Source of the DNA: Sphingomonas quercus
Lineage (GTDB): Bacteria > Pseudomonadota > Alphaproteobacteria > Sphingomonadales > Sphingomonadaceae
Length of the DNA: 64,000 nucleotides
Direction of reading: 5' to 3'
Assembly: GCF_018863195.1 (NCBI RefSeq)
Contig: NZ_JAHKRT010000005.1
Location: 248,001-312,000 of the forward strand
Of this stretch, positions 1 to 8,235 are shown piece after piece (position 1 is the stretch's first letter; every line of letters begins with the position of its first letter). Under the pieces are notes generated by a model, which saw only the letters and a list, made by a program, of their open reading frames with translations, searched no databases and was not told where the DNA came from. A program made the translations under genes and the position numbers.

Positions 1-103
1 CGACGCAATCCAGCCCGTAGTCGACATCGCGCCCCTGCGGCCGAAAGCGCGCGCCGACGCACGCCAGCGCCGCCCGCGCTGCCGCTTCGCCCATTCGCAT
101 CAT
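1..103 (-). CDS. NlpC/P60 family cell-wall peptidase, GTA gp14-like (partial)
   Basis: Only the first 34 codons are inside the window; the gene runs off the left edge. The translation begins MMRMGEAAARAALACVGARF and reaches a GLDCV segment, the usual surrounding of the nucleophilic cysteine of NlpC/P60 peptidases. In RcGTA the gene after g13 (DUF2163) is g14, a P60-type peptidase at the tail tip thought to cut peptidoglycan during DNA delivery, and this gene holds that place. The start at 103 is chosen because an AAAGGA ribosome site lies just upstream; ATG codons at 100 and 94 are alternatives. Expected full length is about 140-150 residues, and a g15 host-specificity gene would be expected beyond the edge. 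Confidence 0.8.
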   Translation of the reverse strand, partial: MMRMGEAAARAALACVGARFRPQGRDVDYGLDCV

Positions 104-147
104 TTGATCCTTTGTTGGCCAGGCGCCGGAAGGCGCATCCTCGAACT

Positions 148-963
148 TCACGCCCCCGGATAGCGGGTCAGCAGGTCATTGCCCGGCAGATGCGGCTCGC
201 CCCTGAAGTTCACCGCGTTGGCAAAGCGCGCCGCGCAGGTCTCCAGCCGCCTGTCGCAGCCTTCCTCCAGCATCACCCGCTCGCCCGCCGTCACCGCGAA
301 AGCCGGCGCCTCGCGCAAGGTCAGCACGTCGCCCGCCGAGGCGGCGACGTCCGCCGCCAGTCCGCCATTCGGCCCGTCCAGCCAGCGCAGCCGGCCATAT
401 CCATAGCCGTTCGGCGCCGGCTCCGCCCGATCGATGCGCAGGGCAAGCCCGTCCGCCTCGACCACCGCCACGATCGCCGTGCGCGCGCCGAGATCGACGC
501 GACACCGCCGGTCACCGAGGCTCGCCCGGCATTCCGGCGACGTCGCCTCGACCACCGGCCGCTCCAGCAGCGCCGCCGGCCCCCGCAGCTCGGCGGTGAA
601 GCCGGTGCCCGCCACGCCGACATCGCCAATCTCCCCGCGCGCCAGCAACAGCGGCGCCTCGTCCGGCGCCGTCCAGTCCACCGCCCACAGCCTCAGCCGC
701 GCCCCGTCCCACCGGCCGGCGGCGAGGTCCGCCTCGGTGATCGCATCGGCGGTGAGCGCCCCGCCGACGTCCAGCGTCGACACCTCCAGCCCGGCGCTGC
801 GGGTGATCGCCGACGGCGCCATGCCGGGGGCCGCGCGATAAACGAGCCCGTCCATCACCAGATCACGGTCATGGCTGGTGAAGCCGAGCGTCACACCGTC
901 GCGCCGCTCCAGCCGCCAGCAGAAGGCGAGGGTGGTCAGCGTCTCGTCGAGCCACGCCGTCAC
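148..963 (-). CDS. DUF2163 tail protein, GTA gp13-like
   Basis: A 271-residue protein matching the DUF2163 family (phage conserved protein BR0599 type), equivalent to RcGTA g13, a baseplate or tail-tip hub component. Family-like features are the opening (TLAFCWRLERRDGVTLGFTSH) and a C-terminal part with spaced cysteines (ECRASLGDRRCRVDL near residues 165-178 and CDRRLETCAARF near 236-247), suggesting a metal or cluster site. It starts with GTG inside the stop of the preceding DUF2460 gene (GTGA overlap), so the two are translationally coupled. It is followed after 44 bases by the P60 peptidase. Confidence 0.88.
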   Translation of the reverse strand: MTAWLDETLTTLAFCWRLERRDGVTLGFTSHDRDLVMDGLVYRAAPGMAPSAITRSAGLEVSTLDVGGALTADAITEADLAAGRWDGARLRLWAVDWTAPDEAPLLLARGEIGDVGVAGTGFTAELRGPAALLERPVVEATSPECRASLGDRRCRVDLGARTAIVAVVEADGLALRIDRAEPAPNGYGYGRLRWLDGPNGGLAADVAASAGDVLTLREAPAFAVTAGERVMLEEGCDRRLETCAARFANAVNFRGEPHLPGNDLLTRYPGA

Positions 964-3266
964 GCCAGCGCCTCCCGGATTTCGATCAGCGGCACCGACG
1001 GCGCCCCGCCCGCCCGGAAGGTCTCCCCCTGCACGTCGAGCCGATCCTCGGCAAAGCGCACCGGCACGTCGAAGCGGAACCCCGCCGTCACCACCGCGCC
1101 CGCCGCCACCGGCACCTCGAAGCGGACCATTCCGCCCGCCTCCAGCATCCAGCCGGTCAACCGCTCGCTGCCGTCCACCGCGACGCGCACACTGCCCGTC
1201 ACCGGCCGGGTGATCCGCCGTTCCTGCTCGCCATAGAGCTTGCGCAATGGAAAGCCCGTCGCCACGCCGTCGCCAGCCCCGAGAGGCTGGTCCAGCGGCG
1301 TCGGCGCGCCCGTCATGCCGGCTGAGCTGTCGTCATAGGCGTCACGGAAACGAAAGCCCCGCGCGGCCCCGCGCCGCGCCCGGAAGAAGGCGATCAGCGT
1401 CTGCATGTCCGCCTCGGATCGCACGCCCGATCCGACATCGAAGCGCATCCGCGCGTCCGCCCAATCGGCGTTGCGCTGCTCGACGCCCGCCGCCGTCGTC
1501 ACCACCGCCGTCGAAAAGGCCGGCGCCACGCTCGCCTCCAGCCCAAGGGCGAGCGGAAAGAGGATATCGTCAAAAGCCTGCACGTCCGCCTCCCCGCCTG
1601 TCTCGAAATGCACGAAGCCGTCGCGGATCACCTGGGGCAGCGCCCACAGGAACGTGTCCGCCACGCCGCGCCGCCGCGCCGCCTCGGCAGCGCCGTCGAT
1701 CTGCCGCCATTGCGCGCGCTGCTCGCCCCGCAGCACAAAGCCTGCGAAATAATGTTGCCGCTCCACCGGATAGCCGAGCCGCGCCTGCATCGCCGCTGCG
1801 CCCCGCGCGGTGGCGCCGGCATCATCGGCGGTCGTCCAGTCGTAATCCTCGAGCTGCAGCACATCGAAGGCCGGGCTCGCCCAGCCGGCCGGCACGTTCG
1901 CCCGCTTCACCTCCGGCGATGCCTGATCCAGCACGGTCGGCAGATAGACCAGGATCAGCGTCTCGGCGCCGGGATGATCGGCCAGCACCGCGTCTCTCAG
2001 CGCCGCAGTCGACGCCGCGAGCAGCGCGCCGGCCTGATCGAGCAATGCGGTCTGCGCCGCGCTCATCGCTGCGCGGACATCGTCGATGACGGGCGGATTG
2101 CCGCTGAGGGCGCTTCGCGACGCATCGTCGTAGAGGCAGATGCGCCGATCCGGCATGATCCACCACCACGGCTCGCCGATCTGGAAGCGCACCTTGATCC
2201 CGCCCTCGGCGGCGATGCCGGCAAACGCCCGCGCCACCGTCTGGAGGTACGCCATCGCCTGCGCATTCGCCGGCGACAACAGGGTCGACGGCGGATCCCA
2301 CCCGGTCAGCGCCGCTGTCCCGTCGCTGGCGCGCTGCTTCCAGGCCTCCGGGCAATTCTCGTCGAGCAACTCATAGCTCAGCGACAGGATGATATCCTGG
2401 CCGAGCGCCTTGGCGCGCGCCACGAAATCCCGATGCCACGACAGGCACGGCGCGTTCAGCGCCCCTCCCTCGGCGATGGCGCGCAGGTCCACCCCCATCC
2501 GGTAATAATGGCTCATGCCGACATAATGGTTGATCGCGCCGCGATAGCCGAGGTGCAGGATATTGCGCAGCATCCGGGCCGGCGTGACATTGTAGAGGTC
2601 GTCATAGCCCGTCGCGATGCGCATGCCATGCGGCGGCACCAGCACGTCGCCGATCGGCAGCATCGTGCCCACGCCGTCACAGACGATGCCGCTCAACTCC
2701 ACCCACGCCTCGGCCGGCGCGGTCAGCGGTGTATCTTCCCCGGTATAATCGGGCGGGATGAGGCTGATGAACAGCCGGTCGACATCGCCGGGCCACACCG
2801 GGTCGGCCTCCTCCGGCAGGTCGAAGCCGCCCTCCATCGCGTCGAAATCGAGCGCGATCGCGGCATCTTCCGGCGTGCCATCGGCATAATTCCACAGCCT
2901 GACATACCAGGCGCGCGGATTGCCCGACTTGTCCCGCCCCTCGATCGTCAGGGTCGGCCCGTTGATCGCGTCGAGCGGCATCAGCCCGCCAGACCTCCAG
3001 CGGAAGCCGAGCCTGAGACCGCGGAAATCCCGCGCCGTCTCATAGCCGAGCAGCGGATGATCCCAATGATCCTCCGCCTCCCAGATCAGCCCGGCAAGAT
3101 CGTCCGCCCGGTAGAAGACGGCATCCGCGCGCAGCCCGTCGGCGCCGGTCGTCACCACCGAGGCGTTCATCGGCCGCGGAAAGTTCACCGTCCAGAAGCG
3201 CGGGTCGAACCGCCGGATCCAGCCGCTACTCTGCCCGTCGCCCTTCTTCGCCAGCCACCAGCCCAT
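960..3266 (-). CDS. DUF2460 distal tail protein fused to a large TIM-barrel-like N-terminal region, GTA gp12-like
   Basis: 768 residues. The last ~210 residues are a clear DUF2460 domain (from about FDDILFPLALGLEAS, through RSEADMQTLIAFFRARRG and a GFRFRDAYD segment), equivalent to RcGTA g12, the distal tail protein that starts the baseplate. The first ~550 residues are absent from the short RcGTA protein. They contain segments such as ILSLSYELLDENCPEAW, RFQIGEPWWWI and QLEDYDWTTAD that look like a glycoside-hydrolase-like TIM barrel; such a region has been called a non-contractile tail-sheath domain in databases, though I could not check this. The start MGWWLAKKG at 3266 lies one base after the tape-measure stop; the open frame extends further upstream but overlaps that gene. 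Confidence 0.85.
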   Translation of the reverse strand: MGWWLAKKGDGQSSGWIRRFDPRFWTVNFPRPMNASVVTTGADGLRADAVFYRADDLAGLIWEAEDHWDHPLLGYETARDFRGLRLGFRWRSGGLMPLDAINGPTLTIEGRDKSGNPRAWYVRLWNYADGTPEDAAIALDFDAMEGGFDLPEEADPVWPGDVDRLFISLIPPDYTGEDTPLTAPAEAWVELSGIVCDGVGTMLPIGDVLVPPHGMRIATGYDDLYNVTPARMLRNILHLGYRGAINHYVGMSHYYRMGVDLRAIAEGGALNAPCLSWHRDFVARAKALGQDIILSLSYELLDENCPEAWKQRASDGTAALTGWDPPSTLLSPANAQAMAYLQTVARAFAGIAAEGGIKVRFQIGEPWWWIMPDRRICLYDDASRSALSGNPPVIDDVRAAMSAAQTALLDQAGALLAASTAALRDAVLADHPGAETLILVYLPTVLDQASPEVKRANVPAGWASPAFDVLQLEDYDWTTADDAGATARGAAAMQARLGYPVERQHYFAGFVLRGEQRAQWRQIDGAAEAARRRGVADTFLWALPQVIRDGFVHFETGGEADVQAFDDILFPLALGLEASVAPAFSTAVVTTAAGVEQRNADWADARMRFDVGSGVRSEADMQTLIAFFRARRGAARGFRFRDAYDDSSAGMTGAPTPLDQPLGAGDGVATGFPLRKLYGEQERRITRPVTGSVRVAVDGSERLTGWMLEAGGMVRFEVPVAAGAVVTAGFRFDVPVRFAEDRLDVQGETFRAGGAPSVPLIEIREALA

Positions 3267-3267
3267 C

Positions 3268-3831
3268 TCAGCGCTCCGCCGCGTCGAGCGCGCGCCGCAC
3301 CGCGCGCGCCACCTGCCGCCCCGATCGCGCCAGCGCATCCGGTGCGCTGCCCGCCGGCACGCCGATGCTGATCGCGACATTCACCGATCGCGTGGCCCCG
3401 CCTGCGGCCCCCTCGACCCGGCCGCTGCTCGTCGGCACGAACAGCTCAGGCCCCCGCTCCCCGACCATATAGGCGCGGCCCTGCGTCACTGGCCCGCCCG
3501 TCGCCCGGCCGGGGAGGCCGAGCGCCGCGCCGATCAGCCTTGTGCCCGTCGAAACGAGGCCGCCATCGTTCAGCACGCTGCCCAGCCCGTTCGATATCGC
3601 GGCCCTGGCGACATCGGACATCGCGGCGAGCGCGATCCGCTTCAAATCCTCGAAGCCGAACTTGCCGGTGCGGATCGCCTGACCCAACGCCGCCTCGATG
3701 AGCCGCCCGGCCGCCTGCCCGGCCTTGCCGACGCCACTGTCCAGCATGCGTTTCATCTCGTCACAGTCGCGCTGAAAGGGGGCGAGGTCGGCATTGACCC
3801 TCACCACCATCCGCTCAAGTTCCTCATCCAT
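3268..3831 (-). CDS. Tail tape-measure protein, short GTA gp11-like
   Basis: 187 residues, very short for a tape measure, as expected for the short tails of GTAs. The N-terminal ~60 residues look helical (MDEELERMVVRVNADLAPF), followed by AISNGLGSVL and the Gly-rich RATGGPVTQGRAYMVGERGPELF segment, the hallmark of the C-terminus of lambda-like tape measures. It sits directly after the two tail assembly chaperones, with an 8-base overlap, and directly before the DUF2460 gene. The short length fixes a short predicted tail. It is the counterpart of RcGTA g11. Confidence 0.85.
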   Translation of the reverse strand: MDEELERMVVRVNADLAPFQRDCDEMKRMLDSGVGKAGQAAGRLIEAALGQAIRTGKFGFEDLKRIALAAMSDVARAAISNGLGSVLNDGGLVSTGTRLIGAALGLPGRATGGPVTQGRAYMVGERGPELFVPTSSGRVEGAAGGATRSVNVAISIGVPAGSAPDALARSGRQVARAVRRALDAAER

Positions 3832-4024
3832 CCGGAAACATCTCCTGCAATCGGGCGAGGTCGCTGGTATTGGCGGGAGGGGCCGCCCCCTCCCCGCCGG
3901 CGATCGCAGCGATCACCGCCGCCAGCTCCGCGGGTGTCGCCCGCCAGAACTCGTCCGGCCGCCAGCCGGCCAGCGCCCCGGCCAGCCCCGCCAGCCGCGC
4001 CGCCGCATTGGTGAAGCCGCTCAT
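3824..4024 (-). CDS. Small tail assembly chaperone, GTA gp10.1-like
   Basis: 66 residues, matching the small DUF2376-type tail assembly chaperone that follows gp10 in GTA clusters. Its typical core is the GWRPDEFWRATPAELAAVI segment. Overlaps at both ends (ATGA with the preceding gene, 8 bases with the tape measure) indicate coupled translation. In siphophages two chaperones from this position coat the tape measure during tail assembly, usually made by programmed frameshifting; here they are separate overlapping genes, so no slippage needs to be invoked. Confidence 0.8.
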   Translation of the reverse strand: MSGFTNAAARLAGLAGALAGWRPDEFWRATPAELAAVIAAIAGGEGAAPPANTSDLARLQEMFPDG

Positions 4025-4323
4025 CGCCCCTTCAATATCTCGCCGATCAGCGCCTTCAGCACCGGCGCCGCGCCGACCAGCCCGACTTCGGTCACCGCCT
4101 CACCCAGCCGCTCGCGGCTCAGCTCGCCCTCGGCCGGCACGGCGCAATGCCAGAACAGCGCCACCATCTCGTGCAGCATCAGCCGCCCCTCGGCCGCCCG
4201 CTCAACCAGCGCGAACAGCGAACCCAGCTCCTGTTCGGCCGCGACCAGCGCCGCGAAGCTCGGCCGCAGCGTGATGTCCTGCCCGCCGACGGCGATCGCC
4301 GTCTCGCCGCGCGCCGGGTTCAC
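4021..4323 (-). CDS. GTA gp10 family tail assembly chaperone
   Basis: 100 residues of the GTA_gp10 type, beginning VNPARGETAIAVGGQDITLR and containing the HEMVALFWHCAV core. It probably acts as the major tail assembly chaperone. A GTG start at 4323 is chosen because it forms a GTGA overlap with the major tail protein stop; upstream in-frame codons would run into that gene. It is followed by an ATGA overlap with the second chaperone. Confidence 0.82.
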   Translation of the reverse strand: MNPARGETAIAVGGQDITLRPSFAALVAAEQELGSLFALVERAAEGRLMLHEMVALFWHCAVPAEGELSRERLGEAVTEVGLVGAAPVLKALIGEILKGR

Positions 4324-4727
4324 GCCGTCACCACCTGGCCAGAGCTTTCCAGCGACAGGGTGTAGGAACGCTCGCCGTTGAAATCGCCGGCATAATCCAG
4401 CCGGGTGACGAGGAACTTGCCCCGCATCCGCTCGCCGCTCTCGAAGCTCAGCTCGTAATCGTCGAGCGTGCCATTGAGCGCATTGGCCTTGATCCGGGTC
4501 TCGGCCGCCGATCCGGTGAACACACCCGCCGCCGACACCGATACCGCGCGGACGCCCGCCCCCGACAGCAGCTCGCGCCACCCGCCGGAGGCCTTGGTGG
4601 TGACCACCACCGCCTCGCCACTCACCGAAAGCTGCGTCGTCCGCAGCCCGGCCACCGTCGCATAAACCGGCGTCGCCGCTCCATCACCCACCTTCAAGAG
4701 GAACGCGGACCCTTTCTCCACTGCCAT
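4320..4727 (-). CDS. Major tail (tube) protein, TP901-1 family, GTA gp9-like
   Basis: 135 residues of the TP901-1-type major tail protein family, the subunit of the tail tube. Recognisable are the early VEKGSAFLLKVGDGA, the VVVTTKASGGWRELL turn, and the DDYELSFESGERMRGKFL region near the C-terminus. An AGGAG ribosome site stands eight bases before the ATG at 4727, a stronger site than its neighbours have, as expected for a structural protein needed in many copies. A 130-base non-coding stretch carrying dispersed palindromes separates it from the upstream DUF3168 gene. Confidence 0.88.
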   Translation of the reverse strand: MAVEKGSAFLLKVGDGAATPVYATVAGLRTTQLSVSGEAVVVTTKASGGWRELLSGAGVRAVSVSAAGVFTGSAAETRIKANALNGTLDDYELSFESGERMRGKFLVTRLDYAGDFNGERSYTLSLESSGQVVTA

Positions 4728-4783
4728 GCTCGTCTCCTGATTTACGATTGGCCTGGGGGCATCCGGCCCCCACTGCCTCCCGC

Positions 4784-4862
4784 CATGCCGAAACTGTTTC
4801 AGCACCCCCTGCGCGCCGTCTCCGGGGCAATTGGCCGGGGCGGACCCTGAACCGGGTTCAGG
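4784..4862. repeat. Two dispersed REP-like palindromes inside the GTA operon
   Basis: Positions 4784-4808 carry an imperfect GCCGAAAC...GTTTCAGCAC element, and 4846-4862 a near-perfect CCTGAACC-G-GGTTCAGG palindrome that overlaps the end of the DUF3168 gene. Similar elements recur at 12161, 14139, 19761-19844 and 32594-32747. They look like intergenic repeats rather than gene-specific operators. As RNA on the minus strand the second forms an 8-bp stem and could act as a processing or pausing site between the genes for DUF3168 and the tail tube. Confidence 0.5.
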
Positions 4863-5274
4863 TGGACGCAGCGCGTTCCGTCGCCAGCGTGCGCACCCGA
4901 TATTCGATCATCCCCGCCCAGGGTCCGGCCGCGTCGCGCACCACCCGGCCACGCACGAACAGGATGCTGGCGATGCGATGCCCGTCCAGATCCTCGTCCA
5001 TCGCCTCGATCGCCTCCTCGGCGGCGGCCATCAGGCCGTGCAGCCGCGCCGGGCTGCGGCCGTCGTCCCAGATGGTGATGGCGATGCGATGCTCGCGCCC
5101 GCTGGCATCCTTGACGCTCCAGTCGCTGGTCGTGCCGCCGTCGATCGCCACATAGGGAAAGGCGGCGCGCGCCGGCGGCCCGTCATGCACGCCGGACACC
5201 GCCGCCGCGATCCGGCTATCGGCGGCGAGCGCCGCGACCAGCGCCGCCTGCACCACAGCCGCGGCCGCGCTCAT
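4858..5274 (-). CDS. DUF3168 tail terminator-like protein, GTA gp8-like
   Basis: 138 residues matching DUF3168, the family of RcGTA g8, which acts at the head-tail interface as a tail terminator. Family-like features are the AAVSGVHDGPPARAAFPYV segment (residues ~25-45) and the HRIAITIWDDGRSPARLHGL segment (near 65-85). It begins in an ATGA overlap with the preceding small gene. The C-terminus runs into the dispersed palindrome described separately. Confidence 0.85.
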   Translation of the reverse strand: MSAAAAVVQAALVAALAADSRIAAAVSGVHDGPPARAAFPYVAIDGGTTSDWSVKDASGREHRIAITIWDDGRSPARLHGLMAAAEEAIEAMDEDLDGHRIASILFVRGRVVRDAAGPWAGMIEYRVRTLATERAAST

Positions 5275-5492
5275 TTCAGCATCGCCCGCGCGAGCACGGT
5301 CAGGCCGCGCAACGCCGCCACGGTCAGCGCGCGTCGCGCCAGCGCCTTGCCCTCGATGATGAGCGCCTCGCCGTCCTTGCGCACGGTCACGTCCGCCGGC
5401 AGTTCGGCGCGCGCGGCCTCTTCCAGCCTGTCCGCGATCCGCGTCGCGCGATCCGCGGCGATCCGCGCGACCTGCGCCATCAGCCTGTCCAT
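5271..5492 (-). CDS. Small conserved protein in GTA head-tail region (unknown)
   Basis: 73 residues, MDRLMAQVARIAADRATRIA..., largely helical with an Arg/Ala-rich character and no recognised domain. Its place between the head-tail adaptor and DUF3168 genes is where HK97-type phages encode a gp10-like head-tail joining protein, but the length is too short to claim that family. The start is fixed by a one-base TAATG overlap with the adaptor stop, and the end overlaps the DUF3168 start by ATGA, so it is embedded in a coupled series and very likely translated. Confidence 0.65.
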   Translation of the reverse strand: MDRLMAQVARIAADRATRIADRLEEAARAELPADVTVRKDGEALIIEGKALARRALTVAALRGLTVLARAMLK

Positions 5493-5818
5493 TATCGCTC
5501 CTCCTCTGCCAGAAATTCGATCCTGTCGGGTGATCGCGGGTCGGCCGTCATCCGCCGGACGGTCAGCCGCCGCCCGCGCCACAACAGGCGATCGTCGACC
5601 GTCGCCGGCGTCGGCAGACGTAGTGTGGCCCGCCACAGCGGCATCGCCGCCACGGCGTTGCCGGCGACCACCGCCCCGCCCTCGCCGGGCGCGATCGCCG
5701 CCCAGGCCGCGCCGATCTCGAGCCACTCTCCCGCGGCGCCGCCGAGCGAGTCGCGGCCCGGCGCGCGCCGCAGGATCGTCACCCGCTCGCGCATCGTCCC
5801 CGCCAGTTCGGCGCTCAT
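5492..5818 (-). CDS. Phage head-tail adaptor (head closure) protein, GTA gp7-like
   Basis: 108 residues of the head closure (SPP1 gp16-like) family, equivalent to RcGTA g7. Recognisable are TMRERVTILRRAPGRDSLGG at residues 8-27, an EWLEIGAAWAAIAP segment in the middle and the LLWRGRRLTVRRM strand near the end. It joins the connector ring to the tail terminator. The ATG at 5818 overlaps the connector stop (ATGA). A much longer frame upstream of this ATG is shadow sequence of the connector gene. Confidence 0.85.
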   Translation of the reverse strand: MSAELAGTMRERVTILRRAPGRDSLGGAAGEWLEIGAAWAAIAPGEGGAVVAGNAVAAMPLWRATLRLPTPATVDDRLLWRGRRLTVRRMTADPRSPDRIEFLAEEER

Positions 5819-6330
5819 GACAGGCGCATCCGCCGCCATGGCCGCCACAGCGCCGCGACCACCGCCGGCGGCGCGTCCTCGCCGGCCGCGTCGCGGCGCG
5901 TGAAGAAATGCGCCGCCAGCCGCACCACGCCCTGCCGGATCGCCTCCGGCAACGACGCCCAATCGCCGGCCAGCCCCACCTCCGCGGTGACGCGGATGGC
6001 GGTCGCGCTGCCGGCGTCGCCGACGCGCAGCCAGCCGCGCCCCTGCGCGTCGAGATCGATGGCATAGGCATCGACCGGCAGCGCCGCGGCGCCCCCGCCC
6101 GCGCCGACCCCCTCGACCGTGACGATCGCGCGTACCGGCGTCGTCATCAGCGGTTGCCAGGTGCTTCTCACCGGCAGCGTCTCGGTCACGGTGCGCGCAA
6201 TCGGCACCTGGCCGAGAAACGCCTCGCACAGGCCGAGCGCGCTCGCCACGAGCCCTTCGATCACCGCATCCTCGCCGGGGTCGGCGATCCGCAGATAGGC
6301 CTTGGCCTGCTCCACCGCCGCTTGCTCCAT
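5815..6330 (-). CDS. Head-tail connector protein, GTA gp6-like (phiE125 gp8 family)
   Basis: 171 residues of the gp6-like head-tail connector family, the ring that sits below the portal; counterpart of RcGTA g6. Typical are the N-terminal VEQAKAYLRIADPGEDAVIE helix pair, the LCEAFLGQVPIARTVTETLP segment and the C-terminal LPEAIRQGVVRLAAHFFTRR helix. A GGAGAGAG ribosome site precedes the ATG. It follows the probable head-spike gene after 96 GC-rich bases that contain GGGGCGCC-type palindromes but no clear promoter. Confidence 0.87.
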   Translation of the reverse strand: MEQAAVEQAKAYLRIADPGEDAVIEGLVASALGLCEAFLGQVPIARTVTETLPVRSTWQPLMTTPVRAIVTVEGVGAGGGAAALPVDAYAIDLDAQGRGWLRVGDAGSATAIRVTAEVGLAGDWASLPEAIRQGVVRLAAHFFTRRDAAGEDAPPAVVAALWRPWRRMRLS

Positions 6331-6426
6331 AACACTCTCTCCAGATTGCGGGCGCGTGCGTCCGCGCGCCGGCGGCGCCCCATCGTCACGGCCCCGGGGT
6401 GTGATTGGGGCGCCCCGCCCCGACGA

Positions 6427-8232
6427 TCAGCTCAGCGCGATGCCGCGCGCCGCCAGCCGCGCCACGGAGCGCGCATAGACCGCATCCAGCTCGCTCCGGT
6501 CGAGCGCCCGGTGCCACACGATCAGCTCGGCGATATCGGCCGGGTCGGTGAAGGCGGAGCTGTCGTTCCAATAGCCGTCACCGGCGCTGATCCGGTTGGC
6601 CGTAGGCGCATAATCCCTGGTCAGCCCATCATTGACGTCGTCGGACACGATCGCACCCGCCGCATCGCCGATATAGTCGATCCGCCTGACCTCGGCCGCG
6701 ATCGACAGCGCCATGAAGCACCAGCTCGCCAGCTTCGCTGCGTCGACGGCGACACGGTGCGCCGCGTTGGGCTTTGGCAAGAAGGTGAACTTGTTCGGAT
6801 CCGCGATCGCCGCGCCGCGCATGCCGAGCGCGGTGCCCTGGGCCAGGCTCAGCCGCGTGTTGACCGCATAGGCTGCGCCGAGACCGGACAGGGCCGCCGC
6901 CGTCGGCCGGCCGACGACGATGATCGTCATCGCCGAGGCATCGGCGGTGACCTCCGCACACATGCCGCCGTTCCGGCCGGCCGTCGTCATGAAGCCGGCA
7001 TGCAGCGTCGGTACGGTGGAGGCGGCGGTCATCGTTTCGCCACCGATCAGGTCGACGAAGCCCGGATTGTCCTCGCCGTACAGCCAATGGCGGAGCGCAT
7101 CCGCCTCGGCAATCTCCTCGACGATGCCGGGGGTCGCGCTGACCACGGACGACCAGTCGCCCTGACCGCTGTCGTTCCTGGCCGCCACCCGGAATTCGTA
7201 AGCGAGGCCGCCGGCCAGCCCCGTCACCAACGCCCCGGTGTCGTCGGAAACACCGTCCGCGAACGTCACCCAGTTGCTGTCGCCGCCCGGCCGATATTGC
7301 ACGATGTAATCGGCCGGCATCGGCACTCCCGCGGCCGGCCAGCGCCAGCTCAGCGCGACCTGCCCGGTGGCGGGCACCGCCGCCAGCCCGCGCGGCGCCG
7401 ACGGCAGTGCCGGCGCCAGCGCATTGCCGATCGCCGCGGGCAGCCCGTCGTCGATGAAGCGGCTGCCCATCGTGCGCTGGGATGCGGCGTTCAAATGAAT
7501 ATTGTCGCCCCCGCTCACCAGCCCCGCGGCGGAGACATGGGCGGTATATGCTACCCGGTTGGGCAAGGTCTCCAGCGCGTCGATGATCGGCTGCGAGGTG
7601 TTGGCGCCGCCGGCGAGACGCCCCGCGGCGAGGAACGGCGTGTTTGCCGCCGCTCCCGCCATGCTCCCCCGCCACCGGGCGACGAGCGCGTCGAGATGGC
7701 TGGCGAACAGGCTCGCCGTCATCGCCCGGTCCAGGCCGCCGCCGCTATAGGCGATGCACGCCAGCCGGTTGGCCCCGCCACCCGCCGCCATCGCGCGGTT
7801 GACGTTGGCGATGGCGTGGAGGTCGCCCGCGCCGCCTGCCGCCCAATAACCGGCGCCGCCGAACCCGGTGCTGCCCATGCCGAGCGGGACGAGCAGGATC
7901 TGCCGCCCGGCATCGAGCCGTCCGGCAGCGATATAGGCTTTCGCGAGGCTCAGCCCCGGGCCGACCGTGCTTATGTGCTCAGGATGCTCCGCCTGGTCCG
8001 GGTGATCCAGCGGGTCGACCGCCGGCACCACCGCCTGCGCGGCGGAGCTCCACTGCACGATCCGCGTATCGGGCGCGTCGAGCACCGGATCGATCGGGCC
8101 GAAATAGCCGACGATGTTGCTCTCGCCGGCGAGCACGATCACGTCATAGCCGGGGTTCACCACGGGGGGAGGCGGCACCGCGCCGCCGGCGGACGGCACG
8201 CGCCGCCAGCCAAATGCCATCGCGCTCGCCAT
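6427..8232 (-). CDS. SGNH/sialate O-acetylesterase-like protein with fibronectin III and LamG-like domains; probable GTA head-spike fibre
   Basis: 601 residues. Residues ~28-270 form an SGNH-hydrolase-like domain: block I is seen as LAGESN (36-39) and the block V Asp-His pair as GGDNIHLN (D243, H246). Residues ~280-370 are a fibronectin type III domain (PRGLAAVPATGQVALSWRW ... RVAARNDSGQGDWS). The C-terminal ~200 residues end in a LamG-like strand-helix pattern (DIAELIVWHRALDRSELDAVY). It would de-acetylate or bind a surface polysaccharide. RcGTA has no such gene between capsid and connector; the 88-residue spike-base protein next to it suggests this is the spike fibre. Start at 8232 is three bases after the previous stop; 8220 is an alternative. 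Confidence 0.75.
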   Translation of the reverse strand: MASAMAFGWRRVPSAGGAVPPPPVVNPGYDVIVLAGESNIVGYFGPIDPVLDAPDTRIVQWSSAAQAVVPAVDPLDHPDQAEHPEHISTVGPGLSLAKAYIAAGRLDAGRQILLVPLGMGSTGFGGAGYWAAGGAGDLHAIANVNRAMAAGGGANRLACIAYSGGGLDRAMTASLFASHLDALVARWRGSMAGAAANTPFLAAGRLAGGANTSQPIIDALETLPNRVAYTAHVSAAGLVSGGDNIHLNAASQRTMGSRFIDDGLPAAIGNALAPALPSAPRGLAAVPATGQVALSWRWPAAGVPMPADYIVQYRPGGDSNWVTFADGVSDDTGALVTGLAGGLAYEFRVAARNDSGQGDWSSVVSATPGIVEEIAEADALRHWLYGEDNPGFVDLIGGETMTAASTVPTLHAGFMTTAGRNGGMCAEVTADASAMTIIVVGRPTAAALSGLGAAYAVNTRLSLAQGTALGMRGAAIADPNKFTFLPKPNAAHRVAVDAAKLASWCFMALSIAAEVRRIDYIGDAAGAIVSDDVNDGLTRDYAPTANRISAGDGYWNDSSAFTDPADIAELIVWHRALDRSELDAVYARSVARLAARGIALS

Positions 8233-8235
8233 CGC

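Noticed and set aside
3824-4323. Programmed frameshift between the two tail chaperone genes
   Set aside because: Both have their own start codons and overlap by ATGA; no slippery heptamer was recognised.
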